From: DATMNI01 sp035570275 | Lineage (GTDB): Bacteria > Acidobacteriota > Terriglobia > Bryobacterales > Bryobacteraceae | DNA length: 39,719 nucleotides | Reading direction: 5' to 3' | Assembly (NCBI GenBank): GCA_035570275.1 | Contig: DATMNI010000029.1 | Coordinates: forward strand, 1-39,719 | Shown: in pieces, positions 24,265 through 31,979 of the stretch | How the letters are laid out: every line of letters begins with the position of its first letter | Position numbering within the stretch: the stretch's first letter is position 1 | Notes under the pieces: model-generated | What the model was told of the DNA's origin: nothing | Database searches by the model: none | Seen by the model: only the letters and a program-made list of their open reading frames with translations | Program-made: the position numbers and the translations under genes

Positions 24265-24390
24265 GCCACATCGCCCGGGGCGGATTAACAATTCGCCGCA
24301 CTGTCGGAAGTCGCTTGTGGAAGTTCGGCTGCGCGCCCACTCCCGGCGGGCGGATTGCCAATCCGCCGCAGCTTACCAAGCTGCCCCACA
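24265..24390 (-). repeat. Dispersed hairpin repeat, copy C (paired)
   Basis: 24348-24390 is a full copy in reverse orientation: a GCGGATT-GCC-AATCCGC dyad, then CAGCTT-ACC-AAGCTG and the terminal CTGCCCCACA. A decayed partner in the opposite orientation lies at about 24278-24302 (GGCGGATT-AA-CAATTCGCC). The paired layout matches copy D. This is the only recognisable content of the 300-base gap between the TPR gene and the PadR promoter. Confidence 0.75.
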
Positions 24391-24456
24391 TAGCGCCACG
24401 GGCGACTTTCATCCTTTCCTCTGTGCGCCGGGCGCTCATCGCGAACTCGTGCCCTA

Positions 24457-24486
24457 TTGACAATCGATATCGGATGTCGATATGAT
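24457..24486 (+). promoter_or_regulatory. Promoter and putative PadR operator
   Basis: TTGACA (24457-24462), 18 bases, TATGAT (24481-24486). The spacer and -10 are covered by a perfect inverted repeat ATATCG (24467-24472) - 5 bases - CGATAT (24478-24483). The ATG at 24494 is seven bases after the -10, so the transcript is probably leaderless. Autorepression by PadR is inferred. Confidence 0.6.
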
Positions 24487-24493
24487 CGGGGCC

Positions 24494-24826
24494 ATGGCGA
24501 AATCCGCCGAACTTCTGCAAGGGACTCTGGATCTCCTCATTCTGCGCACGGCCGGGCTTGGACCATTGCACGGGGTCGGCATGGCGGACCGCATTGCGCA
24601 GGTGACGCACGGGGTTTTCGTGGTAGGCCCAGGGTCCCTCTTTCCCGCCTTGCACCGGCTGGCGGAGAAAGGTTGGATTGCGGGGGAATGGGGCGAACTG
24701 GAAAACGGGCGCCGAGCCAGATTCTACACTTTGACACGATCGGGCCGCGCCCAACTGGCGAAGGAAAAGCGGAATTGGCAGAAGGTGCTTACCGCAGTGA
24801 ACCAGGTGCTGGCGGTGGAGATTTAA
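24494..24826 (+). CDS. PadR-family regulator of the ADOP permease
   Basis: 110 residues. AKSAELLQGTLDLLILRTAGLGPLHGVGMADRI is the PadR winged-helix start typical of regulators paired with acidobacterial permeases; GPGSLFPALHRLAEKGWI is the recognition helix and RARFYTLTRSGRAQL the wing. ATG 24494 is preferred over ATG 24482 because the latter lies inside the -10 element. The 3' end is followed by tandem copies of a 15-base unit (24811-24855), after which the permease begins. Co-transcription with the permease is very likely. Confidence 0.9.
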   Translation: MAKSAELLQGTLDLLILRTAGLGPLHGVGMADRIAQVTHGVFVVGPGSLFPALHRLAEKGWIAGEWGELENGRRARFYTLTRSGRAQLAKEKRNWQKVLTAVNQVLAVEI

Positions 24827-24855
24827 GCGTGGAGACTTAAGCGGTGGAGACATAA
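24811..24855 (+). repeat. Three tandem copies of a 15-base unit at the PadR 3' end
   Basis: GCGGTGGAGATTTAA, GCGTGGAGACTTAA and GCGGTGGAGACATAA follow one another; the first carries the PadR stop. It parallels the tandem duplication at the 3' end of the other PadR gene (4381-4412). Confidence 0.8.
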
Positions 24856-24859
24856 ATCA

Positions 24860-27505
24860 ATGCCGTGGGTCAACCGCGCAATTCATCTGCTTGGGCGCTG
24901 GCTCCATCGAAATCGGGTGGAGGAAGAGTTACACGAAGAGGTGGCGACCTGGTTCGAAATCATGGTGGAACGCGGTACTGCCCGCGGACTGACGCGCGAA
25001 GAGGCGGAGCGGGCCGCGCGCGTGGCGTTCGAAGGTCCGCTGCAAGTGGAACAGAAAGTCAGGGAGGCGCGTGTGGGAGCAGCACTGGAGACGATGTGGC
25101 AGGACGTTCGCTTTGCCGGGAGGGTGCTGGCGAAGAGCCCGGCCTTCACGTTCTTCGCGGTAGTGACAATCGCCCTGGGCCTGGGGGCCAACGCCGCCAT
25201 CTTCAGCCTGGTGAACGGAGTGCTGCTCAAATCGAGCGGTTATCCGGAGCCGGAGCGCATCGTCGAGTTGTGGGAGAAGCCGCCAAAATATCCCCGCAAT
25301 GTCATTGCCCCGGCAAACTACCTGGATTGGGCGAAGCAGAACCAGTCCTTCGCATCGATGGCGGCGAAGACCGGCGGCTCCATGACTTATTCAGGCGCCG
25401 GCGAGCCGCGATCGCTGCGCGTGGGCTTTGTTTCCGCATCCTATTTTGAGGTATTCGGCGCCAAGGCAGCGCTCGGCCGGACGTTCGCCAAAGATGAAGA
25501 CCAACCGGGCAAGGAGAAAGTCGCGGTGCTTACGCATCGCCTGTGGTGGAACCAGTTTGGCGGCGACCGGGCGGTGGCCGGACGGGAAATCCTGCTGGAC
25601 GGGCAGGCCTACACCGTGATCGGCGTGCTGCCCGCTGCCGGCGAATTCGACCGGCGATGGGAAGATCTTTGGATCCCCCTGGCGTTTCCGCCGAAAGTGG
25701 CCCGTGACTACCACTATCTGACGGCCGTTGCGAGACTGAAACGCGGCGTGTCGGTGCCACAGGCGCAAGCCGAAATGAGCGCTATCGCGGCACACATTGC
25801 CGAACTCTATCCGGCGATCAAGAAGGGATGGGGCGCCACGGTAGACCGCTATCTGGATCGACAGGTTGGACCGCAACTGCACCTTTCGCTAGTCGTGCTG
25901 ATGTGGGCCGTGGTTGCCGTGCTGCTGATCGGCTGTGCGAATCTGGCGAACTTAATGATGGCGCGCGCGACGCTTCGCGGGCGGGAGATCGCACTGCGCA
26001 TGGCTTTGGGCGCGCGGCGCGGGCGCGTGATTCGCATGCTGCTGACGGAAAGTCTGCTGCTGTCTCTGGGCGGCGCCGTGGTTGGGATCGCGCTCGGTTA
26101 CGGCCTGCTGCAGTGGATTCAAAGCCTGCTGCCGCCATTCTATTTTCCAGCGGAGGCGAATGTGGCGATGGACAGCCGCGTGCTGTTGTTTCTGGCCGCT
26201 GCCACCATTCTGACCAGCGTGGCCTTCGGACTGGCGCCGGCGATTCAGTCCTCGCGCCGGGATTCCGCCGAGTCGCTCAAGGAAGGCGGGCGTGCCAGTT
26301 CCGCGAGCCGCGGAAAACTCTATGTCCGTCATGTCTTCGTGGCGGCGCAGGTAGCGGCGGCGTTCATTCTGCTGGTGGGCGGCGGCCTGTTGATTCACAG
26401 TTTCCAACGCCTGATGAATGTCGACACCGGGTTCGATTCCGAAGGCGTTGTGGCGGCGGACCTGCCCCTGGCGATGGGGCGCGATCCCGATGCCATGAAA
26501 TTGACTCTTTACGTCAATCAACTGCTGGAAGCGGTGCGCGCCGTGCCCGGCATGCAGGCGGCGGCCGTCACCACCGGACTGCCGTTAAGCGGGTGGGGAG
26601 ACGGGATGCCGTTCAAGCTGCCGGACCGGAGAGACGAACGCTTCGGATCGGGATTCAAGATCGTCACACCGGGATACTTTCAGGCCCTGCGCATCCATTT
26701 ACTGGCGGGGCGGTTTCTGGACGAGGGCGACACGGCCGGCTCACCGCCGGTGGTGGTGGTCAATCAGTCCTTCGTCAAGAGTTACTTCCCGAACGCCAGC
26801 GCGATCGGTAAACGGATCCTGGTGGAGCGAATTCTCCCGTCGAGACACGGATTGGGGCCGCAGGCCTCGTGGGAAATCGTTGGGGTGGTGGCCGACGAGA
26901 AGGGCAATGGGCTGGACAGTCCAAGCGACGAGGGTGCTTATGGGAGCTTCGCGCAGAGTCCGGTGGTTGGCCTGGGGATGGTGGCGAGAGGCAGCGGAGA
27001 TGCCGGCGCGATCGTCAAATCCGTCGAGCGGGCGGTGTGGAGCGTGAACCGGAACCAGGCGCTGGAGCACCCGATGACGGTGGAGCAGATCAAGACCGAA
27101 TCGCTGATGTCGCGCCGGCTGCCCACCATGTTACTGGGCGGTTTCGCAATCTTAGCGATGCTGCTGGCATGTGCGGGCATTTACGGTGTGCTCTCTTTGG
27201 TAACCGCGAGCCGCACGCAGGAGTTGGGGATTCGCGTTGCCTTGGGCGCGTCGCGCGGGGATCTGGTGCGGCTGGTGGTGGGCGGCGGCGCCATCCCGGT
27301 GCTGGCCGGAATCGTGGTTGGTTTGGCCGGCGCCGTAGGGTTGGCGCGATTCATCGGGTCGATGCTGTTTGCAACCAGTCCGATTGACGGGCCCAATCTG
27401 CTGGAGGTCACCGCGCTGTTCCTGGCGATCGCTTTTGCAGCCTGTTTGGCGCCGGCGTGGCGCGCGGCAAAGGTCGACCCGATAACCGCGTTGCGGGAGG
27501 AGTAA
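24860..27505 (+). CDS. Acidobacterial duplicated orphan permease (ADOP), FtsX/MacB-type
   Basis: 881 residues. The first 80 residues form the cytoplasmic ADOP N-terminal segment (RWLHRNRVEEELHEEVATWFEIMVE). Two MacB-like halves follow: a TM helix near 95-115 (FTFFAVVTIALGLGANAAIFSLVNGVLL), a periplasmic MacB_PCD domain with YFEVFGAKAALGRTF, and an FtsX domain with WAVVAVLLIGCANLANLMMARA and REIALRMALGARRGRVIRMLLTES. The arrangement repeats in the C-terminal half (TQELGIRVALGASRGDLVRLVV). No ATPase domain is fused or adjacent, hence 'orphan'. The substrate is unknown; MacB relatives move peptides or lipids or act as mechanotransmitters. It is controlled by the upstream PadR. Confidence 0.95.
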   Translation: MPWVNRAIHLLGRWLHRNRVEEELHEEVATWFEIMVERGTARGLTREEAERAARVAFEGPLQVEQKVREARVGAALETMWQDVRFAGRVLAKSPAFTFFAVVTIALGLGANAAIFSLVNGVLLKSSGYPEPERIVELWEKPPKYPRNVIAPANYLDWAKQNQSFASMAAKTGGSMTYSGAGEPRSLRVGFVSASYFEVFGAKAALGRTFAKDEDQPGKEKVAVLTHRLWWNQFGGDRAVAGREILLDGQAYTVIGVLPAAGEFDRRWEDLWIPLAFPPKVARDYHYLTAVARLKRGVSVPQAQAEMSAIAAHIAELYPAIKKGWGATVDRYLDRQVGPQLHLSLVVLMWAVVAVLLIGCANLANLMMARATLRGREIALRMALGARRGRVIRMLLTESLLLSLGGAVVGIALGYGLLQWIQSLLPPFYFPAEANVAMDSRVLLFLAAATILTSVAFGLAPAIQSSRRDSAESLKEGGRASSASRGKLYVRHVFVAAQVAAAFILLVGGGLLIHSFQRLMNVDTGFDSEGVVAADLPLAMGRDPDAMKLTLYVNQLLEAVRAVPGMQAAAVTTGLPLSGWGDGMPFKLPDRRDERFGSGFKIVTPGYFQALRIHLLAGRFLDEGDTAGSPPVVVVNQSFVKSYFPNASAIGKRILVERILPSRHGLGPQASWEIVGVVADEKGNGLDSPSDEGAYGSFAQSPVVGLGMVARGSGDAGAIVKSVERAVWSVNRNQALEHPMTVEQIKTESLMSRRLPTMLLGGFAILAMLLACAGIYGVLSLVTASRTQELGIRVALGASRGDLVRLVVGGGAIPVLAGIVVGLAGAVGLARFIGSMLFATSPIDGPNLLEVTALFLAIAFAACLAPAWRAAKVDPITALREE

Positions 27506-27598
27506 CACGGCCATGGCGCGAGGAGGTAACTCCGCCGTTGCGGCCCGAAGTAACACGGCCGGACGCGGTCAAACAGAACCCGGCTGGTCGACCGACCG

Positions 27599-28918
27599 TC
27601 AGGGAGCGGTGGTGTGCACGCTAATCGAGAGGCGCTTCATAGAAGAGTCCCAGCGCAGAATGGCAACCTTGGCGTGACTTTTGCCGTGACTTAGTAAGTC
27701 GGTTGCGGCGGGTTCGCCTTCGTAGGCGATCTTCAGATCGTTGCGGTCGAACAGATATTTCAGGGCGCCCTCCACGCCCCACCGCTGAAAGCCGGCAGGC
27801 GCGCCGGAAAAGACAAACCCATCCACCTGGGGCCGGGCGGCGGCAAACCGGGCGGCCGTGGCTACCCAGGAGGCCACTTCGGCGTCCTGCGCCAACGTTT
27901 CGCGCCGTTGCACGCGCAGCGAGTGGATGTCCATGGGCAGCCACAGGGCGAAGAACAGCGCCAGAGATAGCGGGTGCGAGGTTTCGGCAATGCCCGCGAA
28001 GGCGATGGCCAGGCCAGTGAAAGGAAGGTAGCAGTAGGCCGAATACAGGCGTCCGGGCAGAAACAGAAGCGGGAGGAAGAACGCCGCCATCATGGCCAGA
28101 CCGAACCAAGTCAGGGCCAGACCGAACCCGGTGCGGCGGTTTCGCGCCACCACGGCAGCCAGCGGCAAGGCGAAGCCCAGCCAGGGGACCAGAAAGACGC
28201 GGCCGGCATAGAACACCGAGGTCTTGGCCAAGGCTTCGGCAGTGAAGCGGAAGGTGTAGTCGTTATCGTGGTTCGGGTTCAGCAGCATGGCTTGAAGCCC
28301 GAACGATGCCGATACCAGAAAGAACGGCGCCAACGGCTTCCATCGGCGCTGGCCGAACCAGAGTTCGTAACAGGCCAGGGCGAGCGGCAGCATCACGGCC
28401 AGTTCCTTGCACTTGTAGGCCAGCCAGAATGCCAGAAAGCTGAGCAGCCAGCGCCCCTGGGAATAGAAGATCAAGCTGAGCAGGCAAAAGGTGGCGCACG
28501 AGACATCGAACACGTACATGGGCTTCCACAGCGCGTCAAACAAGGCCATATGAAAGGCGAAAAAGGTGCAGGCCGCAGCGGCGGCCACGGACGACGCTCC
28601 CAGACGCCGCGCCAACAGCCACAACAGCCAGACGTTGAGCAGGTGGAGGGCGTGGACGACTGCCACATATCCGGGGAACTCCAGACCGAAGAAAGCCTCG
28701 GCGGCGTGAAAGTAGAAATGGCCGACGGGCCGGAAATTATTTTCAAAGAACCGCGGCGTGACCACGCCTTTGAGAAAGTCGGCGACCGGAACGTGCGGCG
28801 CCCAGCTCAGGTTGTCGATCTCATCGTCGCGGAAATAGCCGCGGTAGGCGTCCCGGTTCATCGCCAGGAACGCTGCCGCCAACAGCAGAAACCACGCCAC
28901 CCCCGCCCGCTTCGACAT
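27599..28918 (-). CDS. Polytopic membrane glycosyltransferase-like protein (GT-C/PMT type)
   Basis: About 439 residues from ATG 28918 (MSKRAGVAWFLLLAAAFLAMN). Longer frames would overlap the divergent gene at 28995, so this start is preferred. About ten TM helices are visible. An early loop reads YFRDDEIDNLSW, with acidic residues placed like the catalytic Asp-Asp/Glu loop of GT-C enzymes, followed by FFENNFRPVGHFYFHAAEAFFG. The C-terminal 100 residues are soluble. GT-C proteins use lipid-linked sugars on the outer face of the membrane. No specific family name can be assigned, and the acceptor is unknown. Upstream on the minus strand GACAAT lies about nine bases before the ATG. Confidence 0.75.
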   Translation of the reverse strand: MSKRAGVAWFLLLAAAFLAMNRDAYRGYFRDDEIDNLSWAPHVPVADFLKGVVTPRFFENNFRPVGHFYFHAAEAFFGLEFPGYVAVVHALHLLNVWLLWLLARRLGASSVAAAAACTFFAFHMALFDALWKPMYVFDVSCATFCLLSLIFYSQGRWLLSFLAFWLAYKCKELAVMLPLALACYELWFGQRRWKPLAPFFLVSASFGLQAMLLNPNHDNDYTFRFTAEALAKTSVFYAGRVFLVPWLGFALPLAAVVARNRRTGFGLALTWFGLAMMAAFFLPLLFLPGRLYSAYCYLPFTGLAIAFAGIAETSHPLSLALFFALWLPMDIHSLRVQRRETLAQDAEVASWVATAARFAAARPQVDGFVFSGAPAGFQRWGVEGALKYLFDRNDLKIAYEGEPAATDLLSHGKSHAKVAILRWDSSMKRLSISVHTTAP

Positions 28919-28994
28919 GCAGCACTTATTGTCACAGACCGCGGGTGTCACAAACTGGCTGGCCGCGTCGTAATCTTGCATTGAGGCGGAATCC

Positions 28995-29744
28995 ATGACT
29001 TTTGGCAAGCTTGTACTGGCTTCGCTGGCGCTTCTGACGCCGGATGGGCGGGCTCAGGTATTCGATACGGCATCGATCAAACCGGCCAAGGCCGGCGTGC
29101 GCGGTTACTCGATCCGGCCGCTGCCCGGCCGGTTGAGCACTTCCAACACGACGCTCGGGATGCTGGTTGCCGAGGCATACCACGTCTACGATTTTCAGAT
29201 CTCCGGCGGACCGAAATGGATCAACACCGACCGCTACGACATCGAGGCCAAAGCCGAAGGAGAAACTAAGCCGTCAGAGGCCCAGTTGAGGGGAATGCTG
29301 CAAAAACTGCTGGCGGAACGGTTCAGCCTGGTGGTACGCCGCGAGACCAGGGAACTACCGGTGTATGCACTCGAAGTGGGCAAGGGCGGGCCCCATTTCA
29401 AGGCTTCGACGGACAGCGAGGAAGCGCCCATGTTTCGAGTATTCCAGCGAAGGCAGATCACCGCGGCGAGGGCTCCGCTGGCGTACCTGGTGGAAGCCCT
29501 GTCCTTCCTGGTGGGCCGCCCGGTAGTGGACAAGACGGGGCTCGAGGGCAAGTACGACTACAAGCTGGAATGGACGCCCGATGAGACGCAGGTCCGGTCA
29601 GACGAGGCCGCCCCGCAAGTGGAAGGCAATGTCCCTTCGCTGGCTTCCGCGCTACAGGAGCAGATGGGCCTGCGCCTGCAATCGCAAAAGGCTCCGGTTG
29701 AGATCGTCGTGATCGACCGGGCGGAGAAAGCGTCGGTCAACTGA
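28995..29744 (+). CDS. TIGR03435 family soil-associated protein
   Basis: 249 residues with a short signal sequence (LVLASLALLTPDGRAQ). The family blocks FDTASIKPA, ISGGPKWINTDRYDIEAKAEG, LRGMLQKLLAERFSLVVRRETRELPVYAL and the C-terminal TGLEGKYDYKLEWTPDE, then LQEQMGLRLQSQKAPVEIVVIDRAE, are all seen. The family is greatly expanded in soil Acidobacteriota; its function is not known and it is exported. It is convergent with the M20 peptidase and the two genes overlap by eight bases at their 3' ends. Confidence 0.93.
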   Translation: MTFGKLVLASLALLTPDGRAQVFDTASIKPAKAGVRGYSIRPLPGRLSTSNTTLGMLVAEAYHVYDFQISGGPKWINTDRYDIEAKAEGETKPSEAQLRGMLQKLLAERFSLVVRRETRELPVYALEVGKGGPHFKASTDSEEAPMFRVFQRRQITAARAPLAYLVEALSFLVGRPVVDKTGLEGKYDYKLEWTPDETQVRSDEAAPQVEGNVPSLASALQEQMGLRLQSQKAPVEIVVIDRAEKASVN

Positions 29745-30921
29745 TGGCGGCAAGAAGTTGCGCCAGCAGCGCGGTGCGGTCGGCAATGCGGTCGATGAGG
29801 ATGCTCTCGTTGGCGGCGTGAGCGCCTTCGCCAACCCCTCCCAAACCATCGAGCGTGGGAATTCCCAGAGCGGCTGTGAAGTTGCCATCGGAACCGCCGC
29901 CGGTGAGCGATTCCTCCAGTTGCACGCCGATTTCGCCGCCCAGTTTCTGCGCCAGGTGGAACAACTTCACGATGCCGGCCGAACGCTCCATGGGCGGACG
30001 GTTCAGCCCGCCCGAGACTTCGATGCGGCAGCGCTTGTCGTAGGGCTTGAGCGCGCGGAATTTCTTCTCCAGGCCGCCCGCGTCCTGCAGCCGCAACACG
30101 CGGATATCGATCTCAGCCCGGGCCTCAGCCGCGATTACGTTCGAGCGCGTGCCTCCGGAGATCACGCCGGGGTTCACGGTGATGCCCCGAGCCAGTTGCG
30201 TGAACGAAGCGATGCGGTCGATCTGACGGCACAGTTCCAGAACGGCACTGGCGCCGGCTTCGAAATCCACGCCGGCGTGCGCAGCCTTGCCGCGCACAAC
30301 CACGGTGAAATCGCCGACGCCTTTGCGGGCAGTTTTGAGTTTGCCGGTGAGGCCGGTGCCGGGCTCCAGGACCAGCACCGCCTGACTGCGGGCGGCGTTC
30401 TTTTCGGTAAGCGGGCGGGAGGCCTGGCTTCCCACTTCCTCATCGGGATTCAACTGCAGCAGGACCTTGGGGGCAACTGGAATCTCCATTTCCCGCAGGG
30501 CGCGGACGGCGAAGATGAAGAAGGCGATGCCGGACTTCATATCCAGCACGCCCGGGCCCCAGAGACGCCCGCCGGCCTGCCGGAATGGCATGGTGCGCAG
30601 CGTGCCCATGGGCCAAACGGTGTCCGAATGGCCGAGCGCCAACACCTGGCCGCTCTTCCCGCGGTTTTTCCCGGGGCTGGGCAAATGCATTTCGCAAACC
30701 AACAGCTTGCCAGGCTCGGCCCGATCCCGCGTGCCGGGGGGGCCGCCGGGAAAAGTCTTTACCTTGGCGAAGGGGGCGACCGTGTCGGCTACCAGATCCA
30801 CGAAACGGTTGACGGCGGCGGGGTCGTCGCTCGGCGATTCGCATTCCACGAACCGGCGAATCAGCGCGATGATTTCGGGCTCGTGGGATTGAACGAAGGA
30901 GAGAATTCCAGGGTGGGACAT
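29737..30921 (-). CDS. M20-family metallopeptidase (carboxypeptidase G2-like)
   Basis: 394 residues. The di-zinc site residues are visible: His98 and Asp100 in GHSDTVWP, Asp127 in GPGVLDMKSG, Glu161-Glu162 in NPDEEVGS, and a distal His in GEGAHAANE. The dimerisation lid has the KAAHAG motif and SGGTRSNVI. Carboxypeptidase G2-like enzymes remove C-terminal glutamate or hydrolyse N-acyl amino acids. There is no signal peptide, so it is cytoplasmic. A Gly/Lys-rich insert (LPSPGKNRGKSG) precedes the first metal strand. The Uma2 gene ends four bases upstream of its start, so the two are likely co-transcribed. Confidence 0.92.
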   Translation of the reverse strand: MSHPGILSFVQSHEPEIIALIRRFVECESPSDDPAAVNRFVDLVADTVAPFAKVKTFPGGPPGTRDRAEPGKLLVCEMHLPSPGKNRGKSGQVLALGHSDTVWPMGTLRTMPFRQAGGRLWGPGVLDMKSGIAFFIFAVRALREMEIPVAPKVLLQLNPDEEVGSQASRPLTEKNAARSQAVLVLEPGTGLTGKLKTARKGVGDFTVVVRGKAAHAGVDFEAGASAVLELCRQIDRIASFTQLARGITVNPGVISGGTRSNVIAAEARAEIDIRVLRLQDAGGLEKKFRALKPYDKRCRIEVSGGLNRPPMERSAGIVKLFHLAQKLGGEIGVQLEESLTGGGSDGNFTAALGIPTLDGLGGVGEGAHAANESILIDRIADRTALLAQLLAAIS

Positions 30922-30924
30922 GCC

Positions 30925-31434
30925 CTACTGCTCCATCACGTCCAACAGCGGAATGACGATAGGAGAATCGGGAAGGCGGAGGGTCTTGTCCGCTACCGGC
31001 TGAACGCCCGCCGCGGTTCTGAGTTCGCTCTCCAGCGTGTTCGGATCGATGATCCAAACGTACGGCACGCCGTGTGCGATCAGTTCGTTGGCCTTGGCCC
31101 AGACGTCCACCATGCGGTCGGCATGCGAGAGGATCTCGATCCACAGCAGCGGCGGGGTCTCGGGGTAGCGGCCTTCGAAACCGGGAAGGGGGTAGACGCA
31201 GACATCCGGAATCGGATACCAATTCTCGTGAACTTTGACTCGCAATTCGGTATACGGCTTAATCCGCCACTGTTTTCGGAACCGTACCAGGTATGCGCCA
31301 AGCAGGATCTGGAGTTGTGAATGTGCTTCGTCTCCCACGTTTCGCTCCACCAGCACGCCGTCCCGATATTCCCGGTCGGGTGAGTACGACGTGTCCAGGT
31401 ATTCTTCAAGCGAGAGCAGCGTCGCGACGGCCAT
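30925..31434 (-). CDS. Uma2-family PD-(D/E)xK nuclease-like protein
   Basis: 169 residues from ATG 31434; 14 upstream codons in the same frame lack family similarity. The fold is recognisable as Uma2 (DUF820): SLEEYL, YRDGVLVERNVG..HSQLQILLGAYL, PDVCVY with Asp77, WIEILS with Glu100, Lys114, and the closing GVPYVWIIDP. Members are restriction-endonuclease-like proteins, often many copies per genome; their targets are unknown. TATGTT (31442-31447) ends seven bases before the ATG, with no Shine-Dalgarno. Confidence 0.88.
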   Translation of the reverse strand: MAVATLLSLEEYLDTSYSPDREYRDGVLVERNVGDEAHSQLQILLGAYLVRFRKQWRIKPYTELRVKVHENWYPIPDVCVYPLPGFEGRYPETPPLLWIEILSHADRMVDVWAKANELIAHGVPYVWIIDPNTLESELRTAAGVQPVADKTLRLPDSPIVIPLLDVMEQ

Positions 31435-31481
31435 GCTCTTTAACATAGCACCCGCGACCCGGAGGGTCACGGCCACTTAGC

Positions 31482-31979
31482 TTAGCCGATCGTGGCCAGA
31501 ACTTCTCCGGCGGCCACGGTGGCGCCCTCCCTGGCGGGGAGCGAGAGCACCTTGCCGGCGCGCGGGGCTTTGATTTCGTTCTGCATCTTCATGGCTTCCA
31601 CCACCGCGATGCCCTGGCCGGCTTCCACGGCATCGCCGGCGGCAACCAGCACCCGCACCACTTTGCCGGGCATGGGGCTGGCGATGGTCCGCACGCCTTC
31701 GCCGCCGCTGCCAGACGGCTTGCGCGACCAGCGCCGCGGGTCGCGGGCTGCAATTTCGAAATGGTAGCCCTGCAGCGACACCACCAGACCGTTCGGCGTC
31801 TCTTCCACATAGGCGTCATAACTGCGGCCATCCATCAGGACGGAGTAGACGCCGGGCTCGGGAGTTTCCACCTGCGCGCTGCGCTCGGGCGAATCGCCCA
31901 GTTGGAAACGGCAGGCGGGCGCGGGCGTCAGGATGTCGATGGTGTGTTCGTCGCCGTTGATGGTGAGCGCGAGCTTCAT
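31482..31979 (-). CDS. Biotin carboxyl carrier protein
   Basis: 165 residues from ATG 31979, which overlaps the biotin carboxylase stop in an ATGA. The C-terminal 70 residues are a biotinyl/lipoyl domain with the biotin-accepting motif EAMKM at 129-133 (Lys131) and the preceding PMPGKVV turn. The N-terminal 85 residues form a beta-rich domain (GVYSVLMDGRSYDAYVEE) seen in the alpha subunits of acyl-CoA carboxylases. It carries carboxybiotin from the adjacent carboxylase to a carboxyltransferase. In propionyl- and methylcrotonyl-CoA carboxylases these two parts are usually one chain; here they are split. Confidence 0.95.
   Translation of the reverse strand: MKLALTINGDEHTIDILTPAPACRFQLGDSPERSAQVETPEPGVYSVLMDGRSYDAYVEETPNGLVVSLQGYHFEIAARDPRRWSRKPSGSGGEGVRTIASPMPGKVVRVLVAAGDAVEAGQGIAVVEAMKMQNEIKAPRAGKVLSLPAREGATVAAGEVLATIG

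Noticed and set aside
29758..31320. 520-codon open frame opposite the M20 peptidase and Uma2 genes
   Set aside because: It crosses two well-supported genes on the other strand and has no recognisable motif.
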